Source of the DNA: Streptomyces rimosus
GTDB lineage: Bacteria > Actinomycetota > Actinomycetes > Streptomycetales > Streptomycetaceae
Length of the DNA: 64,000 nucleotides
Direction of reading: 5' to 3'
Assembly (NCBI RefSeq): GCF_008704655.1
Contig: NZ_CP023688.1
Coordinates: 5,943,501 to 6,007,500 of the forward strand
Within the stretch, counting starts at the first letter, position 1, and every line of letters starts with the position of its first letter. A program made the translations under genes and the position numbers. Under the pieces are notes generated by a model. It worked only from the letters and a program-made list of their open reading frames with translations. It had not been told where the DNA came from and ran no database searches. This document shows positions 50,027-59,703 of the stretch, in pieces.

Positions 50027-50719
50027 ATGGCAAGTGTGCTCGTGGTCGAGGACGACCAGTTCGTGCGCTCGGCCCTCATCCGCCATCTGACCGAGGCGTC
50101 CCACACGGTACGCAGCGTCGGTACGGCCCTTGAGGCGCTGCGCGAGGTGGCCCACGTCGGCTTCGACGTCGTCATCCTGGATCTCGGCCTGCCCGACCTG
50201 GACGGGGCCGAGGCCCTGAAGATGCTGCGCGGAATCACCGACGTACCCGTGATCATCGCGACGGCGCGGGACGACGAGGCCGAGATCGTCCGGCTGCTGA
50301 ACGACGGCGCCGACGACTACCTGACCAAGCCGTTCTCGGTGGAACACCTCTCCGCCCGGATGGCCGCCGTGCTGCGCCGCTCCCGGGGCGCCGCCGCGGG
50401 CGGCGAACCGCCCTCCCGGGTGCTCCAGGTGGGCGGCCTCAGCATCGACCCGCTGCGCCGGCAGGCCGAACTCGACGGGACGCCACTCGACCTGACGCGC
50501 CGCGAGTTCGACCTGCTCGCCTTCCTCGCGGGCCGCCCGGGCGTCGTCGTGCCCCGCAGGGAACTGCTCGCCGAGGTCTGGCAGCAGTCGTACGGCGACG
50601 ACCAGACCATCGACGTCCACCTCTCCTGGCTGCGCCGCAAACTGGGCGAAACGGCCGCACAGCCCCGGTACCTGCACACCCTGCGCGGGGTAGGCGTGAA
50701 ACTGGAGCCTCCGCTGTGA
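50027..50719 (+). CDS. OmpR/PhoB-type response regulator
   Basis: A 230-residue response regulator. The receiver domain (1 to about 115) has the acidic pair EDD, the phosphorylatable Asp in VILDLGLPD and Lys in LTKPF. The winged-helix DNA-binding domain (about 130-230) has the usual LTRREFDLLAFLA and YLHTLRGVGVKL. ATG 50027 lacks a ribosome site and may be leaderless; GTG 50018 is the alternative. The sensor kinase gene follows after about 94 bases. Target genes are unknown, but the chitinase gene lies just beyond. Confidence 0.9.
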   Translation: MASVLVVEDDQFVRSALIRHLTEASHTVRSVGTALEALREVAHVGFDVVILDLGLPDLDGAEALKMLRGITDVPVIIATARDDEAEIVRLLNDGADDYLTKPFSVEHLSARMAAVLRRSRGAAAGGEPPSRVLQVGGLSIDPLRRQAELDGTPLDLTRREFDLLAFLAGRPGVVVPRRELLAEVWQQSYGDDQTIDVHLSWLRRKLGETAAQPRYLHTLRGVGVKLEPPL

Positions 50720-50813
50720 CGCGCGCCCGGAGCGAGCGCGGAAGGACGGCGCACACGCCGGAGCCGCCCGCGCGGACCGGGGACTTCCCGGAGTGTTTCC
50801 CGGAGCCCGTGGC

Positions 50814-52265
50814 GTGAGATGGGCCCTGGTCAAGGTGTGTCTGGCGGTCACCGTGATGGTCGTGGTGGCGTTCGCCGTACCGCTCGGACTCGTCGTCAAG
50901 GAGATGGCCAAGGACCGCGCCTTCTCCAACGCCGAACGGCAGGCGGCCACCATCGGCCCCGTCCTGGCCATCACCACCGACCGCACACAGCTGGAACGTG
51001 CCGTCGCCAGCACGGAGAGCGGGCCCGGCGGGTACATCGGTGTACACGTACCGCCGGCCGAGAAGGGCGGCCGGCCTGCCGAGATCGGCTCCCGGCGGGC
51101 CCGGCCCGCGGACGTCGAGGCCGCCGTCGGCCTCGGCCGCGCCTCCATCGCGCCCGCGCCCGGCGGCTCCGTGCTGCTCCAGCCCACCGCCGTGGCCTCC
51201 GGCATCGCGGTGGTCGAGGTGTACGTGCCGGACGCCGCGCTCACCAACGGCGTCGGCACCTCCTGGGCGCTGCTCGCGGGCGTCGGCCTGGCGCTGATCG
51301 TCGGCTCGGTCGCCGTCGCCGACCGCCTGGGCACCCGTATGGTGCGGCCCGCCGAACGCCTCGCCGGTGCCGCCCACGACCTCGGCAAGGGCAAACTGGG
51401 CGTGCGCGTACGGGAGGACGGCCCCAGGGAACTGCGCTCGGCAGCCGCCGCGTTCAACGCGATGGCGGACCAGGTCGTCCAGCTCCTGGCCAACGAACGC
51501 GAGCTGGCCGCCGACCTCTCGCACCGCCTGCGGACGCCGCTGACCGTGCTGCGCCTGAACGCCGCCTCGCTCGGCGAGGGCCCGGCGGCCGAGCAGACCC
51601 GCGAGGCGGTCGCCCAGCTGGAGCGCGAGGTCGACCAGATCATCCGGACCGCGCGCCAGCAGCGGGCCCACGCCCAGCAGGCCGCCGCCGCGGCGGGCTG
51701 CGACGCGGCCGAGGTGATCCGGGAACGCATGGATTTCTGGTCGGCGCTCGCGGAGGACGAGGGGCGCACGGTGCGGGTCGCGGGCGCGGACCGGCCGGTA
51801 CGCGTCCCCGTCGCGCGCTCCGATCTGGCCGCCGCGCTGGACGCGATGCTCGGCAACGTCTTTCGCCACACCCCCGAGGGCACCGCTTTCGCGGTGGACG
51901 TGCACAACGCCGAGGACGCGGTGATCGTGCTGGTCTCGGACGCCGGGCCGGGCATCGCCGACCCGGACGCGGCCCTGCGGCGCGGCCACGGGGACGGCGG
52001 CGACGGGTCCACCGGGCTGGGCCTGGACATCGTGCGGCGGCTGGCGGAGTCGACCGGCGGGGACGTACGTCTCGGCCGGTCCGTACTGGGCGGCACGGAG
52101 GTACGGGTGTGGCTGGCGCTGGACGGCGCCCGGAGGGCGCGCGCGGGACGCCGGCGGCACACGGGGCACCGGCTGCGCCGTCGGCTGGGGCGGCGCCTGG
52201 GCCGCTCGCGGGGTCGCCGGGCGGCGGGGCGTGCGGGCGGTTCCGGCGGTTCCGGCACGGAGTGA
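50814..52265 (+). CDS. Sensor histidine kinase
   Basis: A 483-residue membrane kinase. Two membrane segments (about 3-25 and 145-167) frame an extracellular sensor of about 115 residues. A HAMP linker follows, then the H box DLSHRLRTPL (catalytic His), N box LGNVFRHTP, G1 DAGPGI and G2 GSTGLGLDIV. The C-terminus ends in a very Arg/Gly-rich tail. GTG 50814 is chosen over GTG 50793 because GGAG is 8 bases upstream. It partners the response regulator at 50027. Confidence 0.88.
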   Translation: MRWALVKVCLAVTVMVVVAFAVPLGLVVKEMAKDRAFSNAERQAATIGPVLAITTDRTQLERAVASTESGPGGYIGVHVPPAEKGGRPAEIGSRRARPADVEAAVGLGRASIAPAPGGSVLLQPTAVASGIAVVEVYVPDAALTNGVGTSWALLAGVGLALIVGSVAVADRLGTRMVRPAERLAGAAHDLGKGKLGVRVREDGPRELRSAAAAFNAMADQVVQLLANERELAADLSHRLRTPLTVLRLNAASLGEGPAAEQTREAVAQLEREVDQIIRTARQQRAHAQQAAAAAGCDAAEVIRERMDFWSALAEDEGRTVRVAGADRPVRVPVARSDLAAALDAMLGNVFRHTPEGTAFAVDVHNAEDAVIVLVSDAGPGIADPDAALRRGHGDGGDGSTGLGLDIVRRLAESTGGDVRLGRSVLGGTEVRVWLALDGARRARAGRRRHTGHRLRRRLGRRLGRSRGRRAAGRAGGSGGSGTE

Positions 52266-52453
52266 GGTGCCGGGGCCGGGCTGTTCCGCGACCGATCGGC
52301 CTTCGCGCTTAACCGTTCCCTTTCGGTCCCTTAAGAGCGTCATAAGCCTTTCATCTGCCGCGCCGTAACCGGCATTTGTCCGTTTCCTGATCGCTAGCGT
52401 GCGGGACGCACCACAGCACCTCCGTCCCCCCATGACGAACAGGCAGGCACGAC

Positions 52454-53500
52454 ATGAGTTCCTCGGCACACCGCCGTCGCAAGAGCCGCAAGGCCAAGCT
52501 GATCGGTACGGTCGCGGCGGCCGCACTGGCGGCGGGCGGCGGCTTCGCGGTCGCCGGCTCGGCGCTGGCCACCAAGGCCCCGGAAGCCGGCGCCGCGGCC
52601 AAGGCGGGCGCCGCCTTCTCGCCGTACATCGACACGTCCCTGTACCCGCCCTACGACATGGCCGACACCGCGAAGAAGACCGGGGTGAAGACCTTCAACC
52701 TGGCCTTCGTCACGTCCGGCGGCGGCTGTACCCCGAAGTGGGGCGGCTTCGGCGGGCTGGGTGACGACGCGGTGGCGAAGCAGATCCCCGCGCTGCGCAA
52801 GGCCGGCGGGGACGTGCGGGTCTCCTTCGGCGGCGCCAACGGCTCCGAGCTGGGAGTGGCCTGCAAGTCGGCGAACGAGCTGGCCGCCGCGTACGGCAAG
52901 GTCATCGACCAGTTCGCGCTGAAGAAGGTCGACTTCGACATCGAGGGCGGTGCGCTGCCCGACGCCGCCGCCAACACCCGCCGTGCGCAGGCCATCGCGC
53001 AGCTCCAGAAGAAGCACCCGGGCCTGGACGTCTCCTTCACGCTGCCGGTCATGCCCGAGGGCCTGACGCAGGACGGCGTGAACCTCGTCGCCGACGCCAA
53101 GAAGAACGGTGTGAAGATCTCCGCCGTCAACATCATGGCGATGGACTACGGCGCCTCCTACGACGGGGACATGGGCAAGTACGCCATCCAGGCCGCCACC
53201 GCCACCCAGCGCCAGCTCAAGAAGACCCTCGGCCTCGGGGACGCGGCCGCCTGGAAGGCCGTCGCCGTGACCCCGATGATCGGCGTCAACGACGTGCAGA
53301 AGGAAATCTTCAAGGTCGAGGACGCCAAGGAACTGGTCACGTTCGCTCAGTCCAAGCACCTCGCCTGGCTGTCGATGTGGTCCTCGACGCGGGACAAGGC
53401 GTGCCCGGGCGGCCCGCAGAACTCCGCGCAGCCGACGTGCAGTTCCGTCGCGCAGGGCCCGCTCGACTTCACCAAGGCGTTCGGCGCGTACCAGGGCTGA
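52454..53500 (+). CDS. Secreted GH18 chitinase-like protein
   Basis: A 348-residue exported enzyme. The signal peptide has a very basic start (HRRRKSRKAK) and ends near residue 40. The GH18 barrel starts at FSPYIDTSLYP; the catalytic DxDxE motif reads VDFDIEGG, with Glu as proton donor, and later strands carry VSFTLPVMP and INIMAMDYG. No chitin-binding module is attached, as in small Streptomyces chitinase C-like catalytic domains. The -10-like TAGCGT about 50 bases upstream is a likely promoter. No dre operator is visible upstream, unlike the LPMO genes. A strong hairpin follows. Confidence 0.88.
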   Translation: MSSSAHRRRKSRKAKLIGTVAAAALAAGGGFAVAGSALATKAPEAGAAAKAGAAFSPYIDTSLYPPYDMADTAKKTGVKTFNLAFVTSGGGCTPKWGGFGGLGDDAVAKQIPALRKAGGDVRVSFGGANGSELGVACKSANELAAAYGKVIDQFALKKVDFDIEGGALPDAAANTRRAQAIAQLQKKHPGLDVSFTLPVMPEGLTQDGVNLVADAKKNGVKISAVNIMAMDYGASYDGDMGKYAIQAATATQRQLKKTLGLGDAAAWKAVAVTPMIGVNDVQKEIFKVEDAKELVTFAQSKHLAWLSMWSSTRDKACPGGPQNSAQPTCSSVAQGPLDFTKAFGAYQG

Positions 53501-53526
53501 CCGGCGCACAACCGAGCCACCCCCCG

Positions 53527-53566
53527 GGCGGGACACAGCGGCCACCCCCCACCGCTGTGTCCCGCC
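53527..53566. terminator. Bidirectional hairpin between chitinase and bglC
   Basis: GGCGGGACACAGCGG pairs perfectly with CCGCTGTGTCCCGCC (15 base pairs, 10-base loop of C and A) between convergent genes. Confidence 0.88.
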
Positions 53567-53595
53567 GCTCCTATGGGGCGCTCGGTCTCGTCGCC

Positions 53596-55050
53596 TTACG
53601 GAGCGGCCACTCCAGGGCTCAGGGCGGGCAGTTCATTGGTGCGCGCCACGTTCGCGTACCAGTGGGCGCTCGCCTTGGGCGTGCGGGCCTGCGTCGTGAA
53701 GTCCACGTGCACCGCGCCGAAGCGCTTGCCGTAGCCGTACGCCCACTCGAAGTTGTCCATCAGCGACCACAGGAAGTACCCGCGCAGGTCGGCGCCCTCG
53801 GCCAGGGCACGGTGCGCGGCGGCGAGGTGGGCGTGCAGGTAGGCGATGCGCTCCGGGTCGTGCACCGCGCCCTCGGCGTCCGGCCGGTCCTCGTACGCCG
53901 CGCCGTTCTCGGTGATGTACAGGGGCAGGCCGGGGGCCTCCCGGTGCATCCGCATGAGCAGGTCGTACAGGCCCGTCGGATCCACGGACCAGCCCATCGC
54001 CGTGCGGTCGCCCGGCGGCTGGTGGAACGCCACCCGGTCGGCGCCCGGCCAGGGCGAATGCATACTGGCACCGTGCCCGTCGTGCCGCGGCGGCGGGGCG
54101 TTGTCAGTGCCGGCTGATACCACTGTGGGTGTGTAGTAGTTGATGCCCAGCGCGTCGAGGGGGTGCTTGATGACGGTGAGGTCACCATCGCGGACGAAGC
54201 TCCAGTCGGTGAGGTGCGCGGTGTCCGCGAGGAGATCGGCGGGGTACGCGCCGCGCAGCAGGGGCCCGGTGAAGATACGCGTCGCCAGCGCGTCGATCCG
54301 CCGCTGAGCCTCCAGGTCCTCGGGTGCGTCGGAACGGGCCCGCACGGCGGCCGGGTTGAGGCTGATCATCACCTGGCCACGGGCGGGCAGCGCGGCGCGC
54401 AGTGCCTGGGCGGCGAGCCCGTGCGCGAGGTTGAGGTGATGCGCGGCGCGCAGCGCGGCCACCGGGTCGCTGCGGCCCGGCGCGTGCACCCCTGATCCGT
54501 AACCGAGGAACGCGCTGCACCACGGCTCGTTGAGAGTGGTCCACCACTCGACGCGGTCGCCGAGCGCCTCCGCCACGATCGCCGCGTAGTCGGCGAAGCG
54601 CTGTGCGGTGTCCCGGTGCGGCCAGCCGCCTCCCGAGGCGGAGCCGCCGTGGATGTCGGCCTCCAGCTCCTGCGGCAGGTCCCAGTGGTAGAGCGTGAGC
54701 ACCGGCCGGATGCCGCGGGCGAGCAGGCCGTCGACGAGCCGGCGGTAGAAGTCGAGCCCGCGCTGTACGGCGGGCCCGCGGCCGGTCGGCTGCACCCGCG
54801 GCCAGGAGACGGAGAAGCGGTAGGCCCCGAGCCCGAGGGCCGCCATCAGCTCCAGGTCCTCGTGGCGCCGGTGGAAGTGGTCGACGGCGACGTCACCGGT
54901 GTCGCCGCCGGCGACCTTGCCGGGGGTGTGGCTGAAGGTGTCCCAGATCGACGGGGTGCGGCCGCCCTCCCGGGCGGCGCCCTCGACCTGGTAGGCGGAG
55001 GTGGCCGCGCCCCAGAGGAAGCCGGGCGGGAAACGAAGGGGGCAGGACAT
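53596..55050 (-). CDS. bglC: GH1 beta-glucosidase, BglC-like
   Basis: A 484-residue cytoplasmic family-1 glycosidase. It opens [18 protein letters not shown], the acid/base Glu is in TLNEPW and the nucleophile in YITENG; length is standard. It would split cellobiose and cello-oligosaccharides brought in by CebEFG. ATG 55050 with GGGAG upstream was chosen over a reading from 55122. It is the last gene of the ceb operon, 97 bases after cebG. In Streptomyces it both feeds on and ends the CebR inducer signal. Confidence 0.92.
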   Translation of the reverse strand: MSCPLRFPPGFLWGAATSAYQVEGAAREGGRTPSIWDTFSHTPGKVAGGDTGDVAVDHFHRRHEDLELMAALGLGAYRFSVSWPRVQPTGRGPAVQRGLDFYRRLVDGLLARGIRPVLTLYHWDLPQELEADIHGGSASGGGWPHRDTAQRFADYAAIVAEALGDRVEWWTTLNEPWCSAFLGYGSGVHAPGRSDPVAALRAAHHLNLAHGLAAQALRAALPARGQVMISLNPAAVRARSDAPEDLEAQRRIDALATRIFTGPLLRGAYPADLLADTAHLTDWSFVRDGDLTVIKHPLDALGINYYTPTVVSAGTDNAPPPRHDGHGASMHSPWPGADRVAFHQPPGDRTAMGWSVDPTGLYDLLMRMHREAPGLPLYITENGAAYEDRPDAEGAVHDPERIAYLHAHLAAAHRALAEGADLRGYFLWSLMDNFEWAYGYGKRFGAVHVDFTTQARTPKASAHWYANVARTNELPALSPGVAAP

Positions 55051-55147
55051 GGCGGTACTCCCGTTCACGAGGGCGCGGTGCACGGCACGGGCCGTGCGGA
55101 GCGCGTGGCGCGAGTGGTGCATGAGGTACGTGTGGTGCGGGCACCGG

Positions 55148-55990
55148 TCAGCCCTTGACCGCGCCCTGCATGATCCCCCCGACGATCTGCTTGCCGAACA
55201 GGACGAACGCGATGAGCAGCGGCAGCGTGCCGAGCAGCGCGCCCGCCATGATCACGGACTGGTCGGGGATGAAGCCGCGGCCCAGGCCGGTGAGCGCGAC
55301 CTGCACGGTCGGGCTGCCGTTCTGGGTGAGCGCGATGATCGGCCAGAAGAAGTCGTTCCACGCCTGGACGAAGGTGAGCAGCCCCAGGACGGCCATCGCC
55401 GGGCGGGCGGCCGGGAAGACGACGTGCCACACGACCCGCCAGCTGTTCGCGCCGTCCGTGCGCGCGGCCTCGATCAGCTCGGTGGGCAGCGCCCGGAGCA
55501 GATACTGCCGCATGAAGAAGACCCCGAAGGCGCTGACCAGCGTGGGCAGGATGACGGCCTGGAGGTGGTCGGTCCACTCCAGCTCCGCGATGGTCATGAA
55601 CAGCGGCACGACCCCGAGCTGCGGCGGCACCATCATCGTGCCGATGACGAGCAACAGCAGCAGCCGCTTCGCCCGGAAGCGCAGCTTGGCGAACGCGAAC
55701 CCGGCCACCGTCGAGAAGACCACCGTGCCCGCCGCGACCGTCGTCGCGACCACCGTGGTGTTCAGCAGCGCGGTGCCCATGTTGGCGTCGGTCCAGGCCG
55801 TACCGAGGTTCTTGAGCAGGTTCCCGCCGAACCAGAACGGCGGCGGCGTCTGGGCGAGCCGGGTGTTGTTGCGGGAGGCGGCGACGGCGGTCCACAGCAG
55901 CGGGAAGAGCGAGCCCGCGGTGAAAAGGATCAGCACCGCGTAGGTCACCTTGCCGCCGTGCAGCTGCCGGCCGGCGCGTCGGGCTGTCAT
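55148..55990 (-). CDS. cebG: CebG: cellobiose/cellotriose ABC transporter permease
   Basis: A 280-residue permease of the CUT1 family with six membrane segments. The coupling loop is [20 protein letters not shown]. It pairs with CebF; the ATPase (MsiK in Streptomyces) is not encoded here, as expected for CUT1 operons of the genus. It starts 9 bases after cebF. Confidence 0.92.
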   Translation of the reverse strand: MTARRAGRQLHGGKVTYAVLILFTAGSLFPLLWTAVAASRNNTRLAQTPPPFWFGGNLLKNLGTAWTDANMGTALLNTTVVATTVAAGTVVFSTVAGFAFAKLRFRAKRLLLLLVIGTMMVPPQLGVVPLFMTIAELEWTDHLQAVILPTLVSAFGVFFMRQYLLRALPTELIEAARTDGANSWRVVWHVVFPAARPAMAVLGLLTFVQAWNDFFWPIIALTQNGSPTVQVALTGLGRGFIPDQSVIMAGALLGTLPLLIAFVLFGKQIVGGIMQGAVKG

Positions 55991-55999
55991 GGCTCCTCC

Positions 56000-57055
56000 T
56001 CAGTCGCCCCGCCGCAGCCGGCGGGCGATCAGTGCGTTGACCGCGGCGACGACCAGCAGGATCAGGAACATCGTCCAGGCGATGGCCGAGGCCCGGCCGA
56101 GATGGAGGTTCACCCACCCCTGCTCGTACAGATAAAGCCCCAGCGTCTGGTACTGGTGATCCGCGCCGCCGGTGGCCCCGGCGCTGCCGCTGAACAGCAG
56201 CGGCTCGCCGAACAGCTGCATGGCACCGATCGTCGAGACGACGCAGGTGAACAGGATCGTCGGCCGCAGCGACGGCACGGTCACGTACCGGAACTGCTGC
56301 CACCGCGAGGCCCCGTCGAGCGCCGCGGACTCGTACAGGTCGTGCGGAATGGCCTGCATGGCGGCGAGGTAGATCAGCGCGTTGTAGCCCGTCCACCGCC
56401 AGATGACGATCGTGGAGACCGCCAGCTTGGCGCTCCACGAGCCGTTCTCCCAGTCCACGCCGTCCACGCCGATTGTGCTCAGCAGCCAGTTGACCAGCCC
56501 GTAGTCCCGCCCGAAGATCAGCACGAACACGAGCGTCGCGGCGGCCACCGAGGTCGCGTAGGGGGTGAGCAGCGCGACGCGGAAGAACGTGGAGCCGCGC
56601 AGCCGGTAGTTGAGCAGATGCGCCATGCCCAGCGCCATCAGCAGCTGCGGCACGGTGGAGATCACCCCGATGACGAAGGTGTTGCCCAGCGCGTTCCAGA
56701 AGAAGTCGTCGCCGAGCAGCCGGGTGAAGTTGCGCAGCCCGGCCCACTCCATGTCGGTGGGCGCGGTCAGCTCCACGCGGTGCAGCGCGGCCCACCCCGT
56801 GTAGAGCAGGGGGAAGAGCCCGAAGGCGGCGAAGAAGAGGAAGAAGGGGGCGATGAAGGCGTACGGACTCCAGCGCAGGTCCCGGCGATAGCGGCGGCTG
56901 CGCCGTGCGCGGGCGCGGTCGGCGGCGAGGCTGTCCGTGCCGCCCGTACGCCCAAGGCCGGAGGCGGCCCCGGTCCGGCCGGGCGAGCCGTTGGCCGCCG
57001 GGTCGGGGGCCGGTGCCGCGGCCGAGGACGCGGGGCGAGGGGTTCGGCCGGCCAC
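56000..57055 (-). CDS. cebF: CebF: cellobiose/cellotriose ABC transporter permease
   Basis: A 351-residue CUT1 permease. The first 60 residues are a disordered Ala/Pro/Arg-rich tail in the cytoplasm. Six membrane segments follow, starting YAFIAPFFLFFAAFGLFPLL, with the coupling loop YESAALDGASRWQQFRYVTV. The start is GTG 57055, only 3 bases after the cebE stop. It partners CebG. Confidence 0.92.
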   Translation of the reverse strand: MAGRTPRPASSAAAPAPDPAANGSPGRTGAASGLGRTGGTDSLAADRARARRSRRYRRDLRWSPYAFIAPFFLFFAAFGLFPLLYTGWAALHRVELTAPTDMEWAGLRNFTRLLGDDFFWNALGNTFVIGVISTVPQLLMALGMAHLLNYRLRGSTFFRVALLTPYATSVAAATLVFVLIFGRDYGLVNWLLSTIGVDGVDWENGSWSAKLAVSTIVIWRWTGYNALIYLAAMQAIPHDLYESAALDGASRWQQFRYVTVPSLRPTILFTCVVSTIGAMQLFGEPLLFSGSAGATGGADHQYQTLGLYLYEQGWVNLHLGRASAIAWTMFLILLVVAAVNALIARRLRRGD

Positions 57056-57058
57056 GGC

Positions 57059-58390
57059 TCACTGGTCCAGCGCGTTGTCGATCGACTCGACCGCGGCCCG
57101 CCAGCCCTGCTCGGGCGTCTTGCCCTGCTGGTCGACCTGGAGCACCCCGACATCGGTGATGTTCTGGTTGACGGTGAGGTCCTTCGGGCCGAGCACCTGG
57201 TTCGGGATGCCCTCGGCCGCCGCGGCGAAGATCTTGCCGATCGGCGCGTCACCGAAGTACGGGTGCTTGGCGCCCGCCACCGCCGGCAGGCCGTACGCCG
57301 CCCGCGCGCTCGGGAAGCTGGCCTGCTTGGTGAAGAGCTTCGCCTGCTGCTCGGGCGCGGTCAGCCAGGCCGCCAGCTTGACCGCCTCGCTCTTGTGCCG
57401 CCCCGCTTCCGGTACGGCCAGGAAGGAGCCGCCCCAGTTCCCCGGCTTGGGCGCGGCGGCCACGTCCCAGACGTCGCGGCCCTGGTCCCCGGACTTCTCC
57501 TTGATGTAGCCGAGCATCCACGGCGGGCAGGAGACCGTCGCGAAGCGGCCGTTGGCGTACGCCTGGTCCCAGGACTTCTGGAACTGCTGGAGCCGGGCGG
57601 TCAGTTTGCCCGTCGCCGCCCGCATCGCCGCGTCCCATGCCTGCCGTACCGACGGGCTGTCCTTGTAGACCAGCTTGCCGTCGCGGTCGTAATAGCGTTC
57701 TGCGCTGCTGGAGATCACCGCGTTGTAGACGCCGGAGGCGGAGTCCACGAAGGCCGTGCCCGCCGGAGCCTTGGCCTTGTAGCGCTCGCCCACGTCCAGG
57801 TACTTCCCCCAGTCGCCCGCCCAGAGCGCGGCCACCGCGTTGCGGTCGGTGGGCAGTCCGGCCTTGGCGAAGAGGTCCTTGCGGTAGCAGACCGCCATCG
57901 GCCCGATGTCCGTCCCCAGACCCACGGTCTTGCCACTCTTGTCCGTGGCCTGCGCCCACTTCCAAGGAATGAAGTCGGCCTTCCGCACACCCGGCGCCTT
58001 CGAGAGATCGACGAGCTTGCCCGCCTGCGTCGCGGTGACCTCGGCGATGTTGTTGACCTCGACCGCCTGGATGTCGGCCAGCCCGCTGCCCGTGCTCAGA
58101 TGGGTGAGCAGCTGCGGGTAGTAGTTCTCGTTCCGCTCGATCGAGGTCTCTTTGATCCGGATGTTCGGGTGCAGCTTCATGTACGCGTCGTAGAGCCCGG
58201 CCTGCTTGTATCCGAAGACGCCGAAGACACCGACCGTCAGGGTGGTCTTCCCGGCGTCCGCGCCCGGCGACCCGGCCGCGCCGGGCCGGTCGCTGTCCTC
58301 GGCACAGCCGCCGAGCAGTCCGGCTCCGAGTACGGCGGCGGCCAGCAGGGCCACCGCTCGGTGCCGGGTACCGCGAATCGTCGTGCGCAT
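57059..58390 (-). CDS. cebE: CebE: cellobiose/cellotriose-binding lipoprotein
   Basis: A 443-residue family-1 sugar-binding protein. The lipobox is LLGGC. The mature part has a Trp-rich ligand region (DFIPWKWAQA, SCPPWMLGY, GNWGGSFLAVPEAG) suited to stacking on glucose units. It is the first gene of the operon, with a perfect CebR box 60 bases upstream, and is divergent from cebR. Confidence 0.92.
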   Translation of the reverse strand: MRTTIRGTRHRAVALLAAAVLGAGLLGGCAEDSDRPGAAGSPGADAGKTTLTVGVFGVFGYKQAGLYDAYMKLHPNIRIKETSIERNENYYPQLLTHLSTGSGLADIQAVEVNNIAEVTATQAGKLVDLSKAPGVRKADFIPWKWAQATDKSGKTVGLGTDIGPMAVCYRKDLFAKAGLPTDRNAVAALWAGDWGKYLDVGERYKAKAPAGTAFVDSASGVYNAVISSSAERYYDRDGKLVYKDSPSVRQAWDAAMRAATGKLTARLQQFQKSWDQAYANGRFATVSCPPWMLGYIKEKSGDQGRDVWDVAAAPKPGNWGGSFLAVPEAGRHKSEAVKLAAWLTAPEQQAKLFTKQASFPSARAAYGLPAVAGAKHPYFGDAPIGKIFAAAAEGIPNQVLGPKDLTVNQNITDVGVLQVDQQGKTPEQGWRAAVESIDNALDQ

Positions 58391-58449
58391 GGCGTCTCCT
58401 CCTGGTGCCCTGCCGACCGTGCGTGCGGGATGTGGCGTGTCCAGTAGTG

Positions 58450-58463
58450 TGGGAGCGCTCCCA
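58450..58463. promoter_or_regulatory. CebR box upstream of cebE
   Basis: TGGGAGCGCTCCCA, the perfect palindrome known as the CebR operator. It lies 60 bases before cebE and 118 bases before cebR, so CebR can shut off the transporter operon and perhaps itself when cellobiose is absent. Confidence 0.93.
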
Positions 58464-58580
58464 GACGTGATGAGGTGAAGGGTCGCCGTTCCGCGGCGGG
58501 CGTGTCAAGGCATAGCGCACCAACGCCGGTCGCACGCCCCGTTGTTGAATGTACGGTCAGGGCGGCAGGGGGAGGCGGTC

Positions 58581-59639
58581 ATGACACCAGGCGGACGGCG
58601 CGGGGGCGGCCGGCCCACGCTCGAAGAGGTCGCCGCGCGCGCGGGCGTCGGCCGCGGCACGGTCTCCCGCGTGATCAACGGCTCGCCCCAGGTCAGCGAA
58701 CGCACCCGCACCCTGGTGCAGCAGGCCGTCGCCGACCTCGGCTACGTACCCGACCGCGCCGCCCGCGCCCTGGCGGGCCACCGCGCCGACACGGTCGCCC
58801 TGGTCATCCCGGAGACCGAGACCCGGCTCTTCGCCGAACCGTACTTCTCCGGCATCATCCGCGGCGTCAGCGCCGGACTCGCCGACCACGACATGCAGTT
58901 GCTGCTGACCCTCATCCGCACGTCCAAGGAGCGGCGCCGCTTCGCCGGCTACCTCGCGGCGCACCGCGTGGACGGCGTGCTCCTGGTCTCGGTGCACGGC
59001 GACGACCCGCTGCCCGACCTGCTGGAACGGATGGCAATCCCGACCGTCCTCAACGGCCGCCGCACGGCCGGGGAAACGGTCCCGTTCGTGGACTCCGACA
59101 ACACCGGCGGCGCACAGAGTGCGCTGGAGCACCTCATCGGCCGCGGCCGGCGCCAGGTCGCCACCATCGCCGGACCGCCCGACATGTACGTGGCCCACTG
59201 CCGCCTCGACGGCTACCGGCAAGCCGTACGCGCCGCCGGCCACCCCGCGGACGCCGGACTCGTCGCGCACGGCGACTTCACCGAGGAGGGCGGCCGCCGC
59301 GCCATGCGCGAACTCCTCGAACGCCGCCCCGCGCTGGACGCCGTCTTCTGCGCCTCGGACGTGATGGCCGCGGGCGCCCGGCACGAACTGCGCGCTGCGG
59401 GCCGCCGCATCCCGGACGACGTGGCCCTGGTCGGCTTCGACGACTCCGCCATCGCCCGCCACATGGACCCCGCGCTGACCAGCGTGCGCCAGCCGATCGA
59501 GGAGATGGGGCGGGCGATGGCACGGCTGCTGATGGAACAGATCACCGGGGGCGCGGGCGGCGGCGTACCGGGCCCGCGCGCCCCCTCCGGCGCCCACCTC
59601 GTACTCCCGACGGAGCTGGTGCGGCGGGCGTCGTCGTGA
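58581..59639 (+). CDS. cebR: CebR: LacI-family repressor of cellulose utilisation
   Basis: A 352-residue LacI/GalR repressor. The helix-turn-helix and hinge are at the N-terminus (TLEEVAARAGVGRGTVSRVINGSPQVSE), followed by a periplasmic-binding-protein-like effector domain (about 70-345) ending in the usual LPTELVRR strand. In Streptomyces its ligand is cellobiose/cellotriose. GGGGGAGG precedes ATG 58581, which rules out the upstream reading. It is divergent from cebE and followed by a two-way terminator. Confidence 0.94.
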   Translation: MTPGGRRGGGRPTLEEVAARAGVGRGTVSRVINGSPQVSERTRTLVQQAVADLGYVPDRAARALAGHRADTVALVIPETETRLFAEPYFSGIIRGVSAGLADHDMQLLLTLIRTSKERRRFAGYLAAHRVDGVLLVSVHGDDPLPDLLERMAIPTVLNGRRTAGETVPFVDSDNTGGAQSALEHLIGRGRRQVATIAGPPDMYVAHCRLDGYRQAVRAAGHPADAGLVAHGDFTEEGGRRAMRELLERRPALDAVFCASDVMAAGARHELRAAGRRIPDDVALVGFDDSAIARHMDPALTSVRQPIEEMGRAMARLLMEQITGGAGGGVPGPRAPSGAHLVLPTELVRRASS

Positions 59640-59641
59640 CT

Positions 59642-59696
59642 GCGGCGCAGGGCGGGGCGCCCGCGTACGGTTCCGTACGTACCCGCCCTGCGCCGC
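59642..59696. terminator. Bidirectional hairpin between cebR and the GH6 cellulase
   Basis: GCGGCGCAGGGCGGG pairs perfectly with CCCGCCCTGCGCCGC (15 base pairs), and the loop holds a second small stem (GTACGG/CCGTAC). It lies between convergent stops. Confidence 0.85.
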
Positions 59697-59703
59697 CCGG
59701 CGC

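Noticed and set aside
52266..52453. DasR operator upstream of the chitinase gene
   Set aside because: No TGGTCT-AGACC-like sequence is present; the region has only a TAGCGT-like -10 and an unrelated TTAA-flanked imperfect repeat.
55001..58447. A very long plus-strand open frame (over 1100 codons) opposite bglC-cebG-cebF-cebE
   Set aside because: It is the complement of four well-supported genes; its product is Arg/Gly/Val-rich low-complexity sequence with no domain, as GC-rich genomes commonly give.
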